Source of the DNA: Stappia taiwanensis
GTDB lineage: Bacteria > Pseudomonadota > Alphaproteobacteria > Rhizobiales > Stappiaceae
Direction: 5' to 3'
DNA length: 64,000 nt
NCBI RefSeq assembly: GCF_014635285.1
Contig: NZ_BMCR01000010.1
Location: 100,098 to 164,097, forward strand
The position numbers and the translations under genes are program-made. This document shows positions 55,811-64,000 of this stretch, in pieces (within the stretch, counting starts at the first letter, position 1; the number at the start of each line of letters is the position of its first letter). The notes beneath the pieces were generated by a model, which saw only the letters and a list, made by a program, of their open reading frames with translations, did not search any database and was not told where the DNA came from.

Positions 55811-55847
55811 GCGCCAGCCCCCGGCTGCCAGGTGATGGTGGCCTCGT

Positions 55848-58172
55848 TCAGCCTTTCGGCAAGATCAGGTCGAACCGCGCGCCCTCGCCCGGTCGGCCCG
55901 AGGCACGGATCGTCCAGCCATTGCGCCGCGCCACCATCTCGCAGATCGCAAGACCGATGCCGGTGCCCTCGACCGCCCCCCGGCTGTGCAAGCGCTTGAA
56001 CGGCTGGAAGATCAACTCCGCATAGCCTTGCTCAAAGCCGATGCCATTGTCCTCGACACTCAGCGTGAAGCCGCGTTTCTCGCCGTCGGTCGCCGCGAAG
56101 CGGATGGTCATCGCCGCCGCCCGGCCCGGAGCACGATATTTGATCGCGTTGGTCACAAGATTGTAGAGCACTTCGCGCAAGGAAATCGGGTCGGCCAGCA
56201 CCGGGTCGGGCAGGATCTCGCAGGTGACCGCCAGCCCGGCCTGAGCGATTTCCTCGCCCAGTTCCTGCAGCACCCGGTTCACCACATCGCCAACCTGTAT
56301 GCCCCTGACCTCCAGATCGCGGCTCACCGAGCGGGTATAGGTCAGAAGATCGGAAATCAGCTGGCTGCCGCTGCGCGCCGCGCGCGTGATGACGTCCAGC
56401 GCTTCGTCCGCCTCGCCGCCGGCCTTCGGCGCCACCACCGACCGCAGCACATCGGCGTAAAGCCGGATCTTGCGCAAGGGTTCTTGCAGGTCATGCGAGG
56501 CCACGAAGGCGAACTGCTGCAGGCTTTCATTCGCGCTTTCCAGCCGGGCGGCGTGGTCGAGCAGCCGATTGTTGGCCTCTCGCAGCGCCGTCACATCCCG
56601 GCCGATCGACAGGATTTCCTGTGGCTGGCCATGAACATCGTGTATCAGCAGGCTGAACCAGAGAATATTGCGCGCCGCGCCATAGCGATCGTAGTTGACC
56701 TGCTCCAGGATCGATGCCGGCGCCTCCCGGGTCATCGCCGCAAGCTGCCCCTGTAGCGCTTGCTGGCCGGTTTCGGGAACCAGTTCGGTGAACTTGCGCC
56801 CCAGCAACCCCGCCTCATCGGGCCCGAAAAAGTCGATGTAGTGCCGGTTGACGAAAAACAGCGTCGCATCGGGCCGGGCGCGCGAAATCAGGTCCGGCAG
56901 GCGGTCGACGAGAATGCGGTAGTCCCGCTCGCTGCGCTTGCTGTTGTAAAGGGCCCTGTTGCGCTGGGTCACGTCCGCCAGCACGATCATCACCTGACGC
57001 ACGCCGCTGCGCAGCCCTTCCTCCGCAAGAAACGCGGACAGTTCCACCTCGAAGCGCTGGCCGCTCTCCGGCAAGATCAGGCAACAGGGTTCGGCGTCGA
57101 TCGACCCGTCGCGAAACAAACGCGGCCAGCCGTCCTCGCTCAACCGCTCAAGCGCATCCGGCGCCAGGAACTGAGAAAACGGCCGGCCAATGAGATTTCC
57201 CCGCGCCACGCCGAGGCGCTCGAACAAGAGATCGCTGGCGTCCTCGATGATGCCGGCCTCCGACAACGACAAAAGCAGTGCTGGCGTTTTCTGGTAAAGA
57301 CGCTGAAACCGGCGCGTTTCGCTGGACAGCCGCTCCACCATCGTCTGCAGTTGGCGCTTGTGGTCGACCGCTTCGCTGATGTCGCTGAACAACACCGTCA
57401 GTTCGTTGCCATCGCCGCTGTAGACCCCCGCCCGGAGCCAGCCTTCGCGCCCGCCCAGGCGGTGATGAATATCGAACTGCTGCGGCGCCCCCGCGCGGAT
57501 GGCGTCCTCAAGCCGGTCCTGCAGGTCCGACGGCTCCAGGTCGGCCAGCGCATCAGACAGCAATTCCCCTTCCAGCTCGTCCTGCCGCCGTCCGGCCACG
57601 CGGGCAATCGCGGGATTGGCTTCCAGGATACGAAAACTCACCACCTGGCCATCCGGCGCCCGCAGCGCCTCCAGCCGCAACAACCCGTCCTCCGCCTGAC
57701 GGAACACCTGACGATAGCTCCGCAACGCCCGGGCAGCCGGTTCCGCCTCCGCCGCGCCGACCGGCGTTGCCAGCACCACCACACCGGCGACATCGCCCGC
57801 ATCGTTTTTCAGGGAAAGATACTGCACCTCATATTGCCGGCCCGACGGTTTGTGCCGCGGCCGCACCCAGGTGCGAATTTCGCAGTCCTGCCCGCAGAGC
57901 GCCTGATCCAGCCATTCCCTGCGGATCTCGAACATCCCCTTGCCGATGACCTCGGCAAGAGACCGGCCGATGACCTCATCGACCCGCAGGCCCTCGATAT
58001 CCGCATAGGCCTGATTGGCGATCCGAATGACATAGGACCGATCGCAGACATAGATCGGCAGCCGGGCCCGCGCCACGCACTGGCGCAAGGCCTGCCGGTC
58101 CCAGGCGGCCTCGCCATCATCCGCCCGCTCGCTCTCGCTCCAGACCTCGTCGTACAGTTGACCGCCCCCCAC
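55848..58172 (-). CDS. Multi-PAS sensor histidine kinase
   Basis: This 774-aa kinase has no membrane segment. Four PAS-like blocks occupy about residues 25-530 (for example FVNRHYIDFFGPDEAGLLGRKF). The HisKA dimerisation domain with the phospho-histidine in FVASHDLQEPLRKIRLYADV lies near 555-575. The HATPase with NLVTNAIKYRAPG, VEDNGIGFEQGYAELIF and GTGIGLAICEMV is at the end. It senses a cytoplasmic signal; no partner regulator is adjacent. The start is GTG 58172. It converges with the coiled-coil gene. Confidence 0.9.
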   Translation of the reverse strand: MGGGQLYDEVWSESERADDGEAAWDRQALRQCVARARLPIYVCDRSYVIRIANQAYADIEGLRVDEVIGRSLAEVIGKGMFEIRREWLDQALCGQDCEIRTWVRPRHKPSGRQYEVQYLSLKNDAGDVAGVVVLATPVGAAEAEPAARALRSYRQVFRQAEDGLLRLEALRAPDGQVVSFRILEANPAIARVAGRRQDELEGELLSDALADLEPSDLQDRLEDAIRAGAPQQFDIHHRLGGREGWLRAGVYSGDGNELTVLFSDISEAVDHKRQLQTMVERLSSETRRFQRLYQKTPALLLSLSEAGIIEDASDLLFERLGVARGNLIGRPFSQFLAPDALERLSEDGWPRLFRDGSIDAEPCCLILPESGQRFEVELSAFLAEEGLRSGVRQVMIVLADVTQRNRALYNSKRSERDYRILVDRLPDLISRARPDATLFFVNRHYIDFFGPDEAGLLGRKFTELVPETGQQALQGQLAAMTREAPASILEQVNYDRYGAARNILWFSLLIHDVHGQPQEILSIGRDVTALREANNRLLDHAARLESANESLQQFAFVASHDLQEPLRKIRLYADVLRSVVAPKAGGEADEALDVITRAARSGSQLISDLLTYTRSVSRDLEVRGIQVGDVVNRVLQELGEEIAQAGLAVTCEILPDPVLADPISLREVLYNLVTNAIKYRAPGRAAAMTIRFAATDGEKRGFTLSVEDNGIGFEQGYAELIFQPFKRLHSRGAVEGTGIGLAICEMVARRNGWTIRASGRPGEGARFDLILPKG

Positions 58173-58580
58173 GCCGCTGCGCCGCGATCGATTTCCCGCG
58201 CGTCAGCCGTTCATATGCGCAACTCGCCCATCATGCCGCAAGGGAAGAACATACGAAATCGGGAAAATACGATCATGCACGACAGGCAGGACCAGCGAAA
58301 CCGAAAAGGAAACCGACGCTTGTCGACAAGACGGCCGCAGCCCGTCCTTCCCGCGCGTCTTGCACCTGGAAGAAAGGCCCCCACCGTGGCAGCGGCGGGC
58401 GGGGAAAGGAAAGACGATTCGCTCGCTGCTGCCGCGGAAACCGGGAGTTTCGGCAAATCACTGCAACGGGGCACGACATCGCCCGGGCGCGGCATAGCAG
58501 AACGGTCGCTCGCCCCTTCGCGAGGCACCTTGCCTGCTTATACATGCGGATTGGGCTGGACGTATCGCGACCGCCGGAAA
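58173..58580. other. Gap between the histidine kinase and tRNA-Glu
   Basis: This 408-bp stretch lacks a gene I can support. Open frames on both strands are arginine-rich and have no family features. It should hold the kinase promoter and the 3' end of the tRNA transcript. A short AT-rich patch near 58245-58280 is the only local change in composition. Confidence 0.5.
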
Positions 58581-58656
58581 TGGTACCCCCAAGGGGACTC
58601 GAACCCCTGTTTCCGCCGTGAGAGGGCGGCGTCCTAGACCGCTAGACGATGGGGGC
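58581..58656 (-). tRNA. tRNA-Glu (CTC)
   Basis: The 76-nt minus-strand gene folds as a tRNA: acceptor GCCCCCA/TGGGGGT, anticodon stem CCGCC/GGCGG with loop CTCTCAC (anticodon CTC) and T-arm AGGGGTTCGAGTCCCCT, with an encoded CCA. It closely resembles other bacterial tRNA-Glu genes. Confidence 0.97.
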
Positions 58657-58683
58657 ATCGGCCGGTCGAGCGACAGTGAGCGG

Positions 58684-58712
58684 GTAGTAGCCCCTTGCCG
58701 GATCAATTGCAA
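58684..58712 (-). promoter_or_regulatory. Promoter of tRNA-Glu
   Basis: On the minus strand TTGCAA (58712-58707) and TACTAC (58689-58684) are 17 bp apart, a good -35/-10 pair. The expected start point is about 20 bp before the tRNA. Confidence 0.6.
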
Positions 58713-58768
58713 GCCCGTCGCGCAGGAAAAATGCATCCCGGCGACGGACACCCCGGCAAAGCTGTGGA

Positions 58769-59125
58769 TCAACGGGCCACGAAGGCCGTTTCGCCGAGCA
58801 CCTGGCCGGTTGCCGGGTCGAGATAAAGCAGCCGGCTGGCGGTACCTTCGCGCACCAGGAGGATGAGCCGGCCCTCGGCCATTGCCATGCTTTCCACCTG
58901 TCCGTCCTTGCCGATGGCGACGGTAGCGGCTATATCGCCGGCACCGGGCCGCGTCCCGCCCTCGGTCAGCTTGTAAATGATGGCCGCGAACACCGCGACG
59001 AACCCGAGCACCATGATGAGACTCGAAACGGCCAGCAAACGCTTGAGCTTTGCCTGAAGCCGTTGCGCCGCCGGATCGAGCGGCGCCTCCGTGTCGGGGC
59101 TCTCGTCAACAGCGGGATGTGTCAT
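58769..59125 (-). CDS. Small membrane-anchored protein of unknown function
   Basis: This 118-aa protein has one membrane helix (LLAVSSLIMVLGFVAVFAAIIY, residues about 31-52) after a short acidic N-terminus. A small extracytoplasmic beta-rich domain follows, with GRLILLVREGTASRLLYLDPATGQVL. Small proteins of this shape next to RluD-like genes are seen in other alphaproteobacteria; no function is known. Its ATG (59123-59125) overlaps the divergent ATG of the pseudouridine synthase gene (59124-59126) by two bases. Confidence 0.78.
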   Translation of the reverse strand: MTHPAVDESPDTEAPLDPAAQRLQAKLKRLLAVSSLIMVLGFVAVFAAIIYKLTEGGTRPGAGDIAATVAIGKDGQVESMAMAEGRLILLVREGTASRLLYLDPATGQVLGETAFVAR

Positions 59126-60170
59126 GATCGTTTCCACTCAAGAACAGCCCGAAACCGGTCGGGCCGAAGTATCGATTGCTACGGAAGATGCCGGATCCAG
59201 GCTCGATGCCTGCCTTGCCCGGCACCTGCCCGAGTTCAGCCGGAACCGGATCCAGGCCCTGATCAAGCAGGGACGGGCCCATATCGGCGAGCGGACCATA
59301 GTTGAGCCCAAATACCGGGTCAACGAGGGCGAGACCGTGGTGCTGGAGCTTCCGGCCCCGGAAAACGCCGATCCGGAACCGGAGAACATCCCGCTCAACG
59401 TGGTCTTTGAGGACGATCAACTGATCGTGATCGACAAGCCGGCAGGCCTCGTGGTTCATCCCGGCGCCGGCAACTGGTCGGGAACGCTGGTCAATGCGCT
59501 GCTCTACCATTGCGGCGACAGCCTGTCCGGCATCGGCGGCGTGCGCCGGCCCGGCATCGTCCACCGGATCGACAAGGACACCACCGGCTTGCTGGTGGTC
59601 GCCAAGACCGACAAGGCGCATCAGGCCCTCAGCGAGCAATTCGCCGATCACGGCCGCACCGGTCCGCTGGAGCGGGCCTATTCGGCGCTGGTCTGGACCG
59701 CGCCCGGCCGGGCGAGCGGCACCATCGAGGCAGACCTTGCCCGCTCCGCCTCCAACCGGCAGAAGATCGCCGTGGTGCGTCACGGCGGGCGCCATGCGAT
59801 CACCCATTGGCAGATCAACGAGCGGTTCGGCCCGATCGGCGAAGAACCGCTCGCCTCCCTGATCACCTGCCGGCTGGAGACCGGGCGCACCCACCAGATC
59901 CGCGTTCACATGGCCCATATCGGCCACCCGCTCGTGGGCGATGCCGATTACGGTGCCGGCTTCAAGACCAAGGCGGCGCGCCTGCCCAAGCCCTTGCGCG
60001 CGAAGGTGGAGGGATTTCACCGTCAGGCGCTGCATGCTGGCCTCCTCGCCTTCGCCCATCCGGTGAGCGGCGAGACGCTGAAGTTCGAAAGTCCGCTGCC
60101 CGCCGATTTTGCCGAACTTGTCGCCGGCTTCCGGGCGCTCGGCACGTCAATGACGAAAATTAAGCCCTGA
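59124..60170 (+). CDS. rluD: RluA-family pseudouridine synthase (RluD-like)
   Basis: This 348-aa protein has an N-terminal S4 RNA-binding domain (SRLDACLARHLPEFSRNRIQAL) and the RluA catalytic domain. The active aspartate is in GIVHRIDKDTTGLLVVAKT, and LETGRTHQIRVHMAHIGHPLVGD follows. RluD modifies helix 69 of 23S rRNA. ATG 59124 is the likely start, though its ribosome site is weak; GTG 59091 would lie inside the divergent gene. rpoH follows 126 bp downstream. Confidence 0.92.
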   Translation: MIVSTQEQPETGRAEVSIATEDAGSRLDACLARHLPEFSRNRIQALIKQGRAHIGERTIVEPKYRVNEGETVVLELPAPENADPEPENIPLNVVFEDDQLIVIDKPAGLVVHPGAGNWSGTLVNALLYHCGDSLSGIGGVRRPGIVHRIDKDTTGLLVVAKTDKAHQALSEQFADHGRTGPLERAYSALVWTAPGRASGTIEADLARSASNRQKIAVVRHGGRHAITHWQINERFGPIGEEPLASLITCRLETGRTHQIRVHMAHIGHPLVGDADYGAGFKTKAARLPKPLRAKVEGFHRQALHAGLLAFAHPVSGETLKFESPLPADFAELVAGFRALGTSMTKIKP

Positions 60171-60296
60171 TTTTGTCGAATTGCTCCCTATATTGAGACC
60201 TCGGCGCGCCTGAGGGGCGCCGATCGAACGGCCCGCCGCGGGATCGGCAAACACTCCGATCCGGGGGCCTGTTTTGTGAAAAAGGGGGTGCTGTTC
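60171..60296 (+). promoter_or_regulatory. rpoH leader with possible heat-shock promoter and stem-loops
   Basis: Just after the rluD stop is CCCTATATT (about 60187-60195), close to the RpoH -10 element CCCCATWT, with a poor -35 (CTGATT). Downstream, GGATCGG and CCGATCC pair around an 8-nt loop before the ribosome site AAGGGGGTG. Autoregulation and leader structure are typical of rpoH, but both are inferred here. Confidence 0.4.
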
Positions 60297-61190
60297 ATGG
60301 CCCAGAACATTCCGGTACTGAGCTCCGCCGAAGGAGGGCTCAGCCGCTATCTCGATGAAATCCGCCGGTTCCCCATGCTGGAACCGCAGGAAGAATACAT
60401 GCTCGCCAAGCGCTACAAGGAGCATGAAGACCCACAGGCCGCGGAACGGCTGGTCAACTCGCATCTGCGGCTCGTTGCCAAGATCGCCATGGGATATCGC
60501 GGCTACGGCCTGCCGATTTCCGAGGTGGTCTCGGAAGGCAATGTCGGCCTGATGCAGGCGGTCAAGCGCTTCGAGCCGGACAAGGGCTTCCGCCTTGCCA
60601 CCTACGCCATGTGGTGGATCAAGGCCGCGATCCAGGAGTATATCCTGCGCTCCTGGAGCCTTGTGAAAATGGGCACCACCGCCAATCAGAAGCGCCTGTT
60701 CTTCAACCTGCGCCGCCTCAAGGGCAAGATCCAGGCGCTGAACGAAGGCGACCTGAAGCCCGAGCAGGTGACCCAGATCGCCACCAAGCTGGGGGTGACC
60801 GAAGGCGACGTGGTGTCGATGAACCGCCGCCTTGCCGGCGATGCCTCGCTCAACGCGCCAATCCGCGCCGAAGCCGATGGCGGCGAATGGCAGGACTGGC
60901 TGGTCGACGAGAGCGAAAGCCAGGAGACCCTGTTCGCGCGTCAGGAAGAGCTGGACATGCGCCGCAAGATGCTCGGCGACGCCATGGAGGTCCTGAACGA
61001 CCGCGAACGGCGCATCTTCGAGGCCCGGCGCTTGGCCGAAGACCCGATCACGCTGGAAGAGCTGTCCGGCGAATTCGGCGTCAGCCGCGAACGGGTGCGG
61101 CAAATCGAGGTGCGCGCCTTCGAAAAGGTACAGAAGGCAGTCCGCCGCAGCGCGCGGGAGCTGGAACAGCCCCGCGCCTCTGGCGCCTGA
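60297..61190 (+). CDS. rpoH: RNA polymerase sigma-32 factor RpoH
   Basis: This 297-aa sigma factor has region 2 (NLVNSHLRLVAKIAMGYRGYGLP-type segment, RLATYAMWWIKAAIQEYILRSWSLVK), the RpoH box NQKRLFFNLRRLKGKI and region 4 helix-turn-helix (LEELSGEFGVSRERVRQIE). It directs heat-shock transcription. ATG 60297 is preceded by AAGGGGGTG with 6-nt spacing, better than GTG 60276. Confidence 0.95.
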   Translation: MAQNIPVLSSAEGGLSRYLDEIRRFPMLEPQEEYMLAKRYKEHEDPQAAERLVNSHLRLVAKIAMGYRGYGLPISEVVSEGNVGLMQAVKRFEPDKGFRLATYAMWWIKAAIQEYILRSWSLVKMGTTANQKRLFFNLRRLKGKIQALNEGDLKPEQVTQIATKLGVTEGDVVSMNRRLAGDASLNAPIRAEADGGEWQDWLVDESESQETLFARQEELDMRRKMLGDAMEVLNDRERRIFEARRLAEDPITLEELSGEFGVSRERVRQIEVRAFEKVQKAVRRSARELEQPRASGA

Positions 61191-61324
61191 GCGGCCCGGC
61201 CACAGGGCCGCTCACTCCCCTCCCCTTCCCTTCCCCTCCCCGACCCGCTTGCCGGGACCGCCGCCTTTTTCTAACCTTGCCGGGCGGCGACGCACCGGCG
61301 CCGCGATCCTGGCCGGGGAAGCCC

Positions 61325-63559
61325 ATGTCGATCCTGCGAAGCAAACGCGCGAAGGTCGCGGCGGTGACCAGCGCGTTTCTCCTCGCGGTGGTGCTGCTGC
61401 GGGCACTCGATCCCGGCTTCCTGACCTCCATCCGCCTGCTCGGCTTCGACTACTACCAAAAGTTCTGGCCGCGCATGGAACGCCCGGAAATCCCGGTGCG
61501 CATCGTCGACATCGACGAGCGCGCACTCGCGATCCACGGCCAGTGGCCCTGGTCCCGCGACCTGCTGGCGCAAATGACCGAGCGCCTCAGGGATCTGGGC
61601 GCGGCGGCCATCGTCTATGACATCATCTTCGCCGAAGCCGACCGGCTCTCGCCGCACCGTTTTCTTCCCACTAAACCGGCCCCCTCGATACCTCCAGAGG
61701 CGGAAACGCCGGACCGGGGCGAGATCGCCCGCCTGCTGCGCCGCCTGCCCGACACCGACGCCCAGTTCGCCGAGGCCATCGCCACCGCACCGGTGGTTCT
61801 CGGTTTCGCCGTGCGGCCGGACGCAAACGGCCGCACACCGGAACAAAAGGCGGGCATTGCCTATGCCGGCAGCGATCCGGCCACGGTCCTGCCGGCCTTT
61901 CCCTCCGCGCTGACCAGCCTGCCCGCGCTGGAGGCCCCGGCGGCGGGAAGCGGCGGGGTCAGCCTGTCGACCCGCGACACCGGCGGCATCGTCCGGCGCA
62001 TCCCGATGCTGTTTTCCGACGGCACCGCGCTCTACCCCAGCCTGGCGCTGGAGGCCCTGCGGGTGGCGCAAGGGGCAAGCGGCCTGATCATTCGCGCCAC
62101 CGGCGCCAGCGGCGAACCGGCCCCCGGCACCGATGCAATCACCGATATCAAGACTGGCGCCATCGCCTTGCCAACAACCGCGTTCGGCGAGCTGTGGGTC
62201 TATTTCAACGCCGACCGGCCGGATCGTTACGTCTCCGCCGCCGATCTTCTCGTTCCTGAAGAGACCGCGCGGATCGCACCGCTGATCGAGGGGCAGATCG
62301 TCTTCATCGGCACCTCCTCGGTCGGCCTGAACGACATGCGCGCGACCCCGCTTGGCGAACTGGTGCCCGGGGTCTCGATCCACGCCCAGGCGGCCGAGCA
62401 GATTATCGCCGGCGACTTTCTCAGCCGGCCCGACTGGGCGGACGGGGCGGAACTGATCGCCACCCTGCTGCTTGGCCTCATCGTCATCGCGCTGGTGCTA
62501 TCGGTCGGCGCGCTCTGGGCCGCGGCTCTTGGCGGGTTCATTGCCGCAGCGCTTTATTTTGGCGCCATCGCCCTGTTCCGCAACCACGGCCTGCTGGTCG
62601 ATCCGGTCTATCCCACCGCCGCCAATCTGTTTGTCGTCTACGCGGCCGCCACCGCCCTGCTCTACTTTCTGACGGAGAGGGAAAAACGCTTCGTGCGCAC
62701 CGCTTTCGGCCAATATCTGGCGCCGGAACTGGTGCGCCGGCTGGAGGAAACCCCCGAGGACCTGCGCCTTGGCGGCGAGATGCGCGACATGACCATCCTG
62801 TTCATGGATGTGCGCGGCTTCACGCCGATTTCCGAGCAATTGACGCCGACCGACCTTGTCGCCTTTCTCAACGCCCTCCTGTCCCCCTTGAGCGCGGAGA
62901 TCCAGGCCCGGCACGGCACCATCGACAAATACATCGGCGACAGCATCATGGCCTTCTGGAATGCGCCGGTGGAAGTTGCCGACCATGCCCGCCTTGCCTG
63001 CCGCGCGGCGCTGGCCATGATCGACACCGTGGAGAACCTGAACGCGGCCGATGCCTTCGGCTTTCACGCCCGGTCCCTACCGGTCGGTCCGGTGCGCATC
63101 GGCATCGGCCTCAACACCGGCGAGGCCTGCGTCGGCAACATGGGCTCGGACCAGCGCTTCAACTATTCGGTGATCGGCGATGCGGTGAATGTCGCCGCCC
63201 GGATCGAATCGAGCTGCAAGGCAGTGGGCGCCGAATGCCTGGTCTCCGAAGACACCGCCCACGCGGCGGGGGATTTCGCCTTGCTGGAGGCCGGTGCCAT
63301 CCCGCTCAAGGGCAAGAGCGTGCCGATCAAGCTGTTCGCTCTGGTGGACACTCCCGACGCCGCGGCAAGCCCGGAATTCATCGCCCTCAAGGCAGCGCAT
63401 GACACCCTGATTGCCCATATCGACGCCGGCGAGGCGGAAGCCGCGGCCCGCGCCCTTGCCACCTGCCGCGCCCATGCCCCAGACCGACTAAGCGGCTTCT
63501 ACGACCGCTTCGCCGAACGCATCGCCGCCCTGCCGGCCGTAGCGGAACGCCAGATGTGA
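61325..63559 (+). CDS. CHASE2-domain adenylate/guanylate cyclase
   Basis: This 744-aa membrane protein has one N-terminal helix and a large extracytoplasmic CHASE2 domain (about 35-365; IVDIDERALAIHGQWPWSRDLLAQ). Three membrane helices follow (about 378-455), then a class III cyclase domain (about 490-670). Metal aspartates lie in ILFMDVRGFTPISEQL and DKYIGDSIMAFW. NYSVIGDAVNVAARIE has a serine at the usual base-selecting position, so ATP use is probable but not certain. It probably makes cAMP in response to a periplasmic signal. Confidence 0.92.
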   Translation: MSILRSKRAKVAAVTSAFLLAVVLLRALDPGFLTSIRLLGFDYYQKFWPRMERPEIPVRIVDIDERALAIHGQWPWSRDLLAQMTERLRDLGAAAIVYDIIFAEADRLSPHRFLPTKPAPSIPPEAETPDRGEIARLLRRLPDTDAQFAEAIATAPVVLGFAVRPDANGRTPEQKAGIAYAGSDPATVLPAFPSALTSLPALEAPAAGSGGVSLSTRDTGGIVRRIPMLFSDGTALYPSLALEALRVAQGASGLIIRATGASGEPAPGTDAITDIKTGAIALPTTAFGELWVYFNADRPDRYVSAADLLVPEETARIAPLIEGQIVFIGTSSVGLNDMRATPLGELVPGVSIHAQAAEQIIAGDFLSRPDWADGAELIATLLLGLIVIALVLSVGALWAAALGGFIAAALYFGAIALFRNHGLLVDPVYPTAANLFVVYAAATALLYFLTEREKRFVRTAFGQYLAPELVRRLEETPEDLRLGGEMRDMTILFMDVRGFTPISEQLTPTDLVAFLNALLSPLSAEIQARHGTIDKYIGDSIMAFWNAPVEVADHARLACRAALAMIDTVENLNAADAFGFHARSLPVGPVRIGIGLNTGEACVGNMGSDQRFNYSVIGDAVNVAARIESSCKAVGAECLVSEDTAHAAGDFALLEAGAIPLKGKSVPIKLFALVDTPDAAASPEFIALKAAHDTLIAHIDAGEAEAAARALATCRAHAPDRLSGFYDRFAERIAALPAVAERQM

Positions 63560-63829
63560 CACGGCGGAAGACGAGAGCGGCCTCCCTTTGGAAACCGAGG
63601 GAGGGGGGCTTGAAACAAACTCAAGAGCCTCACGTGTGATGACAAAGCCCCGTGAGGCGCGCCCTCCCGGATAAAGCGGCGACCGGGATCGGTGAAACGC
63701 GGCCTTTCGATTCCAGTCTGCTGGAAATGCCGTCTTTTGCCCCCCCCCGGTCCCGGGTCGCGCAAAAGCTTGCCCAGGCTGACGCGGGAGGTGCCGTTTC
63801 CGGTTGGAAGCAGTCCGAGAGACTGCTCC
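63560..63829. other. Gap after the cyclase gene with hairpins
   Basis: This 270-bp stretch has CCTCCCT/AGGGAGG (10-nt loop) at about 63581-63604, a likely terminator of the cyclase gene. CCTCACG/CGTGAGG lies at about 63630-63658, and a run of nine or more C at about 63741-63750. AGCAGTC/GACTGCT (63809-63827, 5-nt loop) sits directly beyond the stop of the minus-strand frame ending at 63830 and is probably its terminator. Confidence 0.5.
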
Positions 63830-64000
63830 CTATCGGCCCTGCCCACAAGTCGTTTCAAAGGTATTGAAGCCAATACCGATAGCCTCAGCTGCCGCCATTG
63901 CTGCCTTGAAATCCTCAGATACAAAAACCGACCCACTCGTCAGACGACTGTCAATCCACGCATGAAACCCAGCGGTTTGCTTGAGACTCACCACATATTT
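63830..64000 (-). CDS. 3' end of a minus-strand gene of unknown function (partial)
   Basis: A frame open from the window edge ends with TAG at 63830-63832 and encodes at least 56 residues. It includes QTAGFHAWIDSRLTSG and VSEDFKAAMAAAEAIG and ends TTCGQGR. Composition is balanced, unlike the arginine-rich spurious frames, and local GC is lower than in the neighbours. A hairpin lies just downstream of the stop. GTG codons near the edge (about 63991-63994) could be starts, so the gene may be very short or may continue outside. I do not recognise the family. Confidence 0.45.
   Translation of the reverse strand, partial: KYVVSLKQTAGFHAWIDSRLTSGSVFVSEDFKAAMAAAEAIGIGFNTFETTCGQGR

Noticed and set aside
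58211..58528. 105-codon minus-strand frame between the kinase and tRNA-Glu
   Set aside because: Composition is irregular, there is no ribosome site or family feature, and overlapping frames on the other strand look the same.
63741..63750. Poly-C run as a phase-variation tract
   Set aside because: It is not in a supported gene or between clear promoter elements, so no switching role can be argued.

Overview
The window is GC-rich, gene-dense chromosomal DNA from an alphaproteobacterium. CtrA, ChpT, EipA (DUF1134), DUF2336, a FliI/FliJ pair beside ctrA, an RpoH of alphaproteobacterial type and an Irr-box-like site before bacterioferritin all point there. The mix of phosphonate, urea and peptide uptake genes suits a heterotroph of the Hyphomicrobiales/Stappiaceae type, but the exact lineage is inference. 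I see no insertion sequence, prophage, CRISPR array or origin. Positions 1-105 hold no gene I can support.

Region 1 (about 0.1-14.6 kb) is a phosphonate island, almost all on the minus strand. A divergent LysR regulator faces an ABC importer (binding protein, ATPase, double-length permease). A Na/Pi transporter with a PhoU-like tail follows. Then come phnW-phnA-phnY, a PbfA-like (R)-1-hydroxy-2-aminoethylphosphonate ammonia-lyase, an EamA transporter and a PhyH-type Fe(II)/2-oxoglutarate dioxygenase. PhnW and PbfA both lead to phosphonoacetaldehyde, PhnY oxidises it to phosphonoacetate, and PhnA splits that into acetate and phosphate. A shared motif (AAATCGCTA(A)TTTC) lies upstream of both the importer and phnW.

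Region 2 (14.7-19.4 kb) has a large FAD/GcvT dehydrogenase of the dimethylglycine/sarcosine type, divergent from a DeoR-family regulator, followed by a CaiB/BaiF CoA-transferase. Region 3 (19.4-25.5 kb) is urtABCDE for urea uptake, behind a near-consensus sigma-54 promoter; no urease genes are present. Region 4 (25.5-33 kb) is mixed: an SDR, a DUF2177 protein, bacterioferritin, an exported hydratase-fold protein, Tex, a fasciclin protein and a RecD-like helicase.

Region 5 (33-41 kb) is a dppABCDF-type peptide importer and a large MscS channel. Region 6 (41-53 kb) is the motility and cell-cycle block: DUF2336, a PqiA-like membrane protein, fliJ, fliI, ctrA, a DsrE-like exported protein, cheR-cheB-cheY-cheW-cheA and chpT. 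Region 7 (53-64 kb) has a YHS protein, eipA, a coiled-coil membrane protein, a multi-PAS histidine kinase, tRNA-Glu(CTC), a small membrane protein whose start codon overlaps that of an RluD-like gene, rpoH, a CHASE2 cyclase and the 3' end of an unknown minus-strand gene.

Regulatory highlights are five GANTC sites in the 370-bp ctrA promoter, the sigma-54 site before urtA, an Irr-box-like palindrome before bfr, a 16-bp perfect palindrome before phnW, and repeated TTTGCAAA-type sites between the DeoR regulator and the dehydrogenase.
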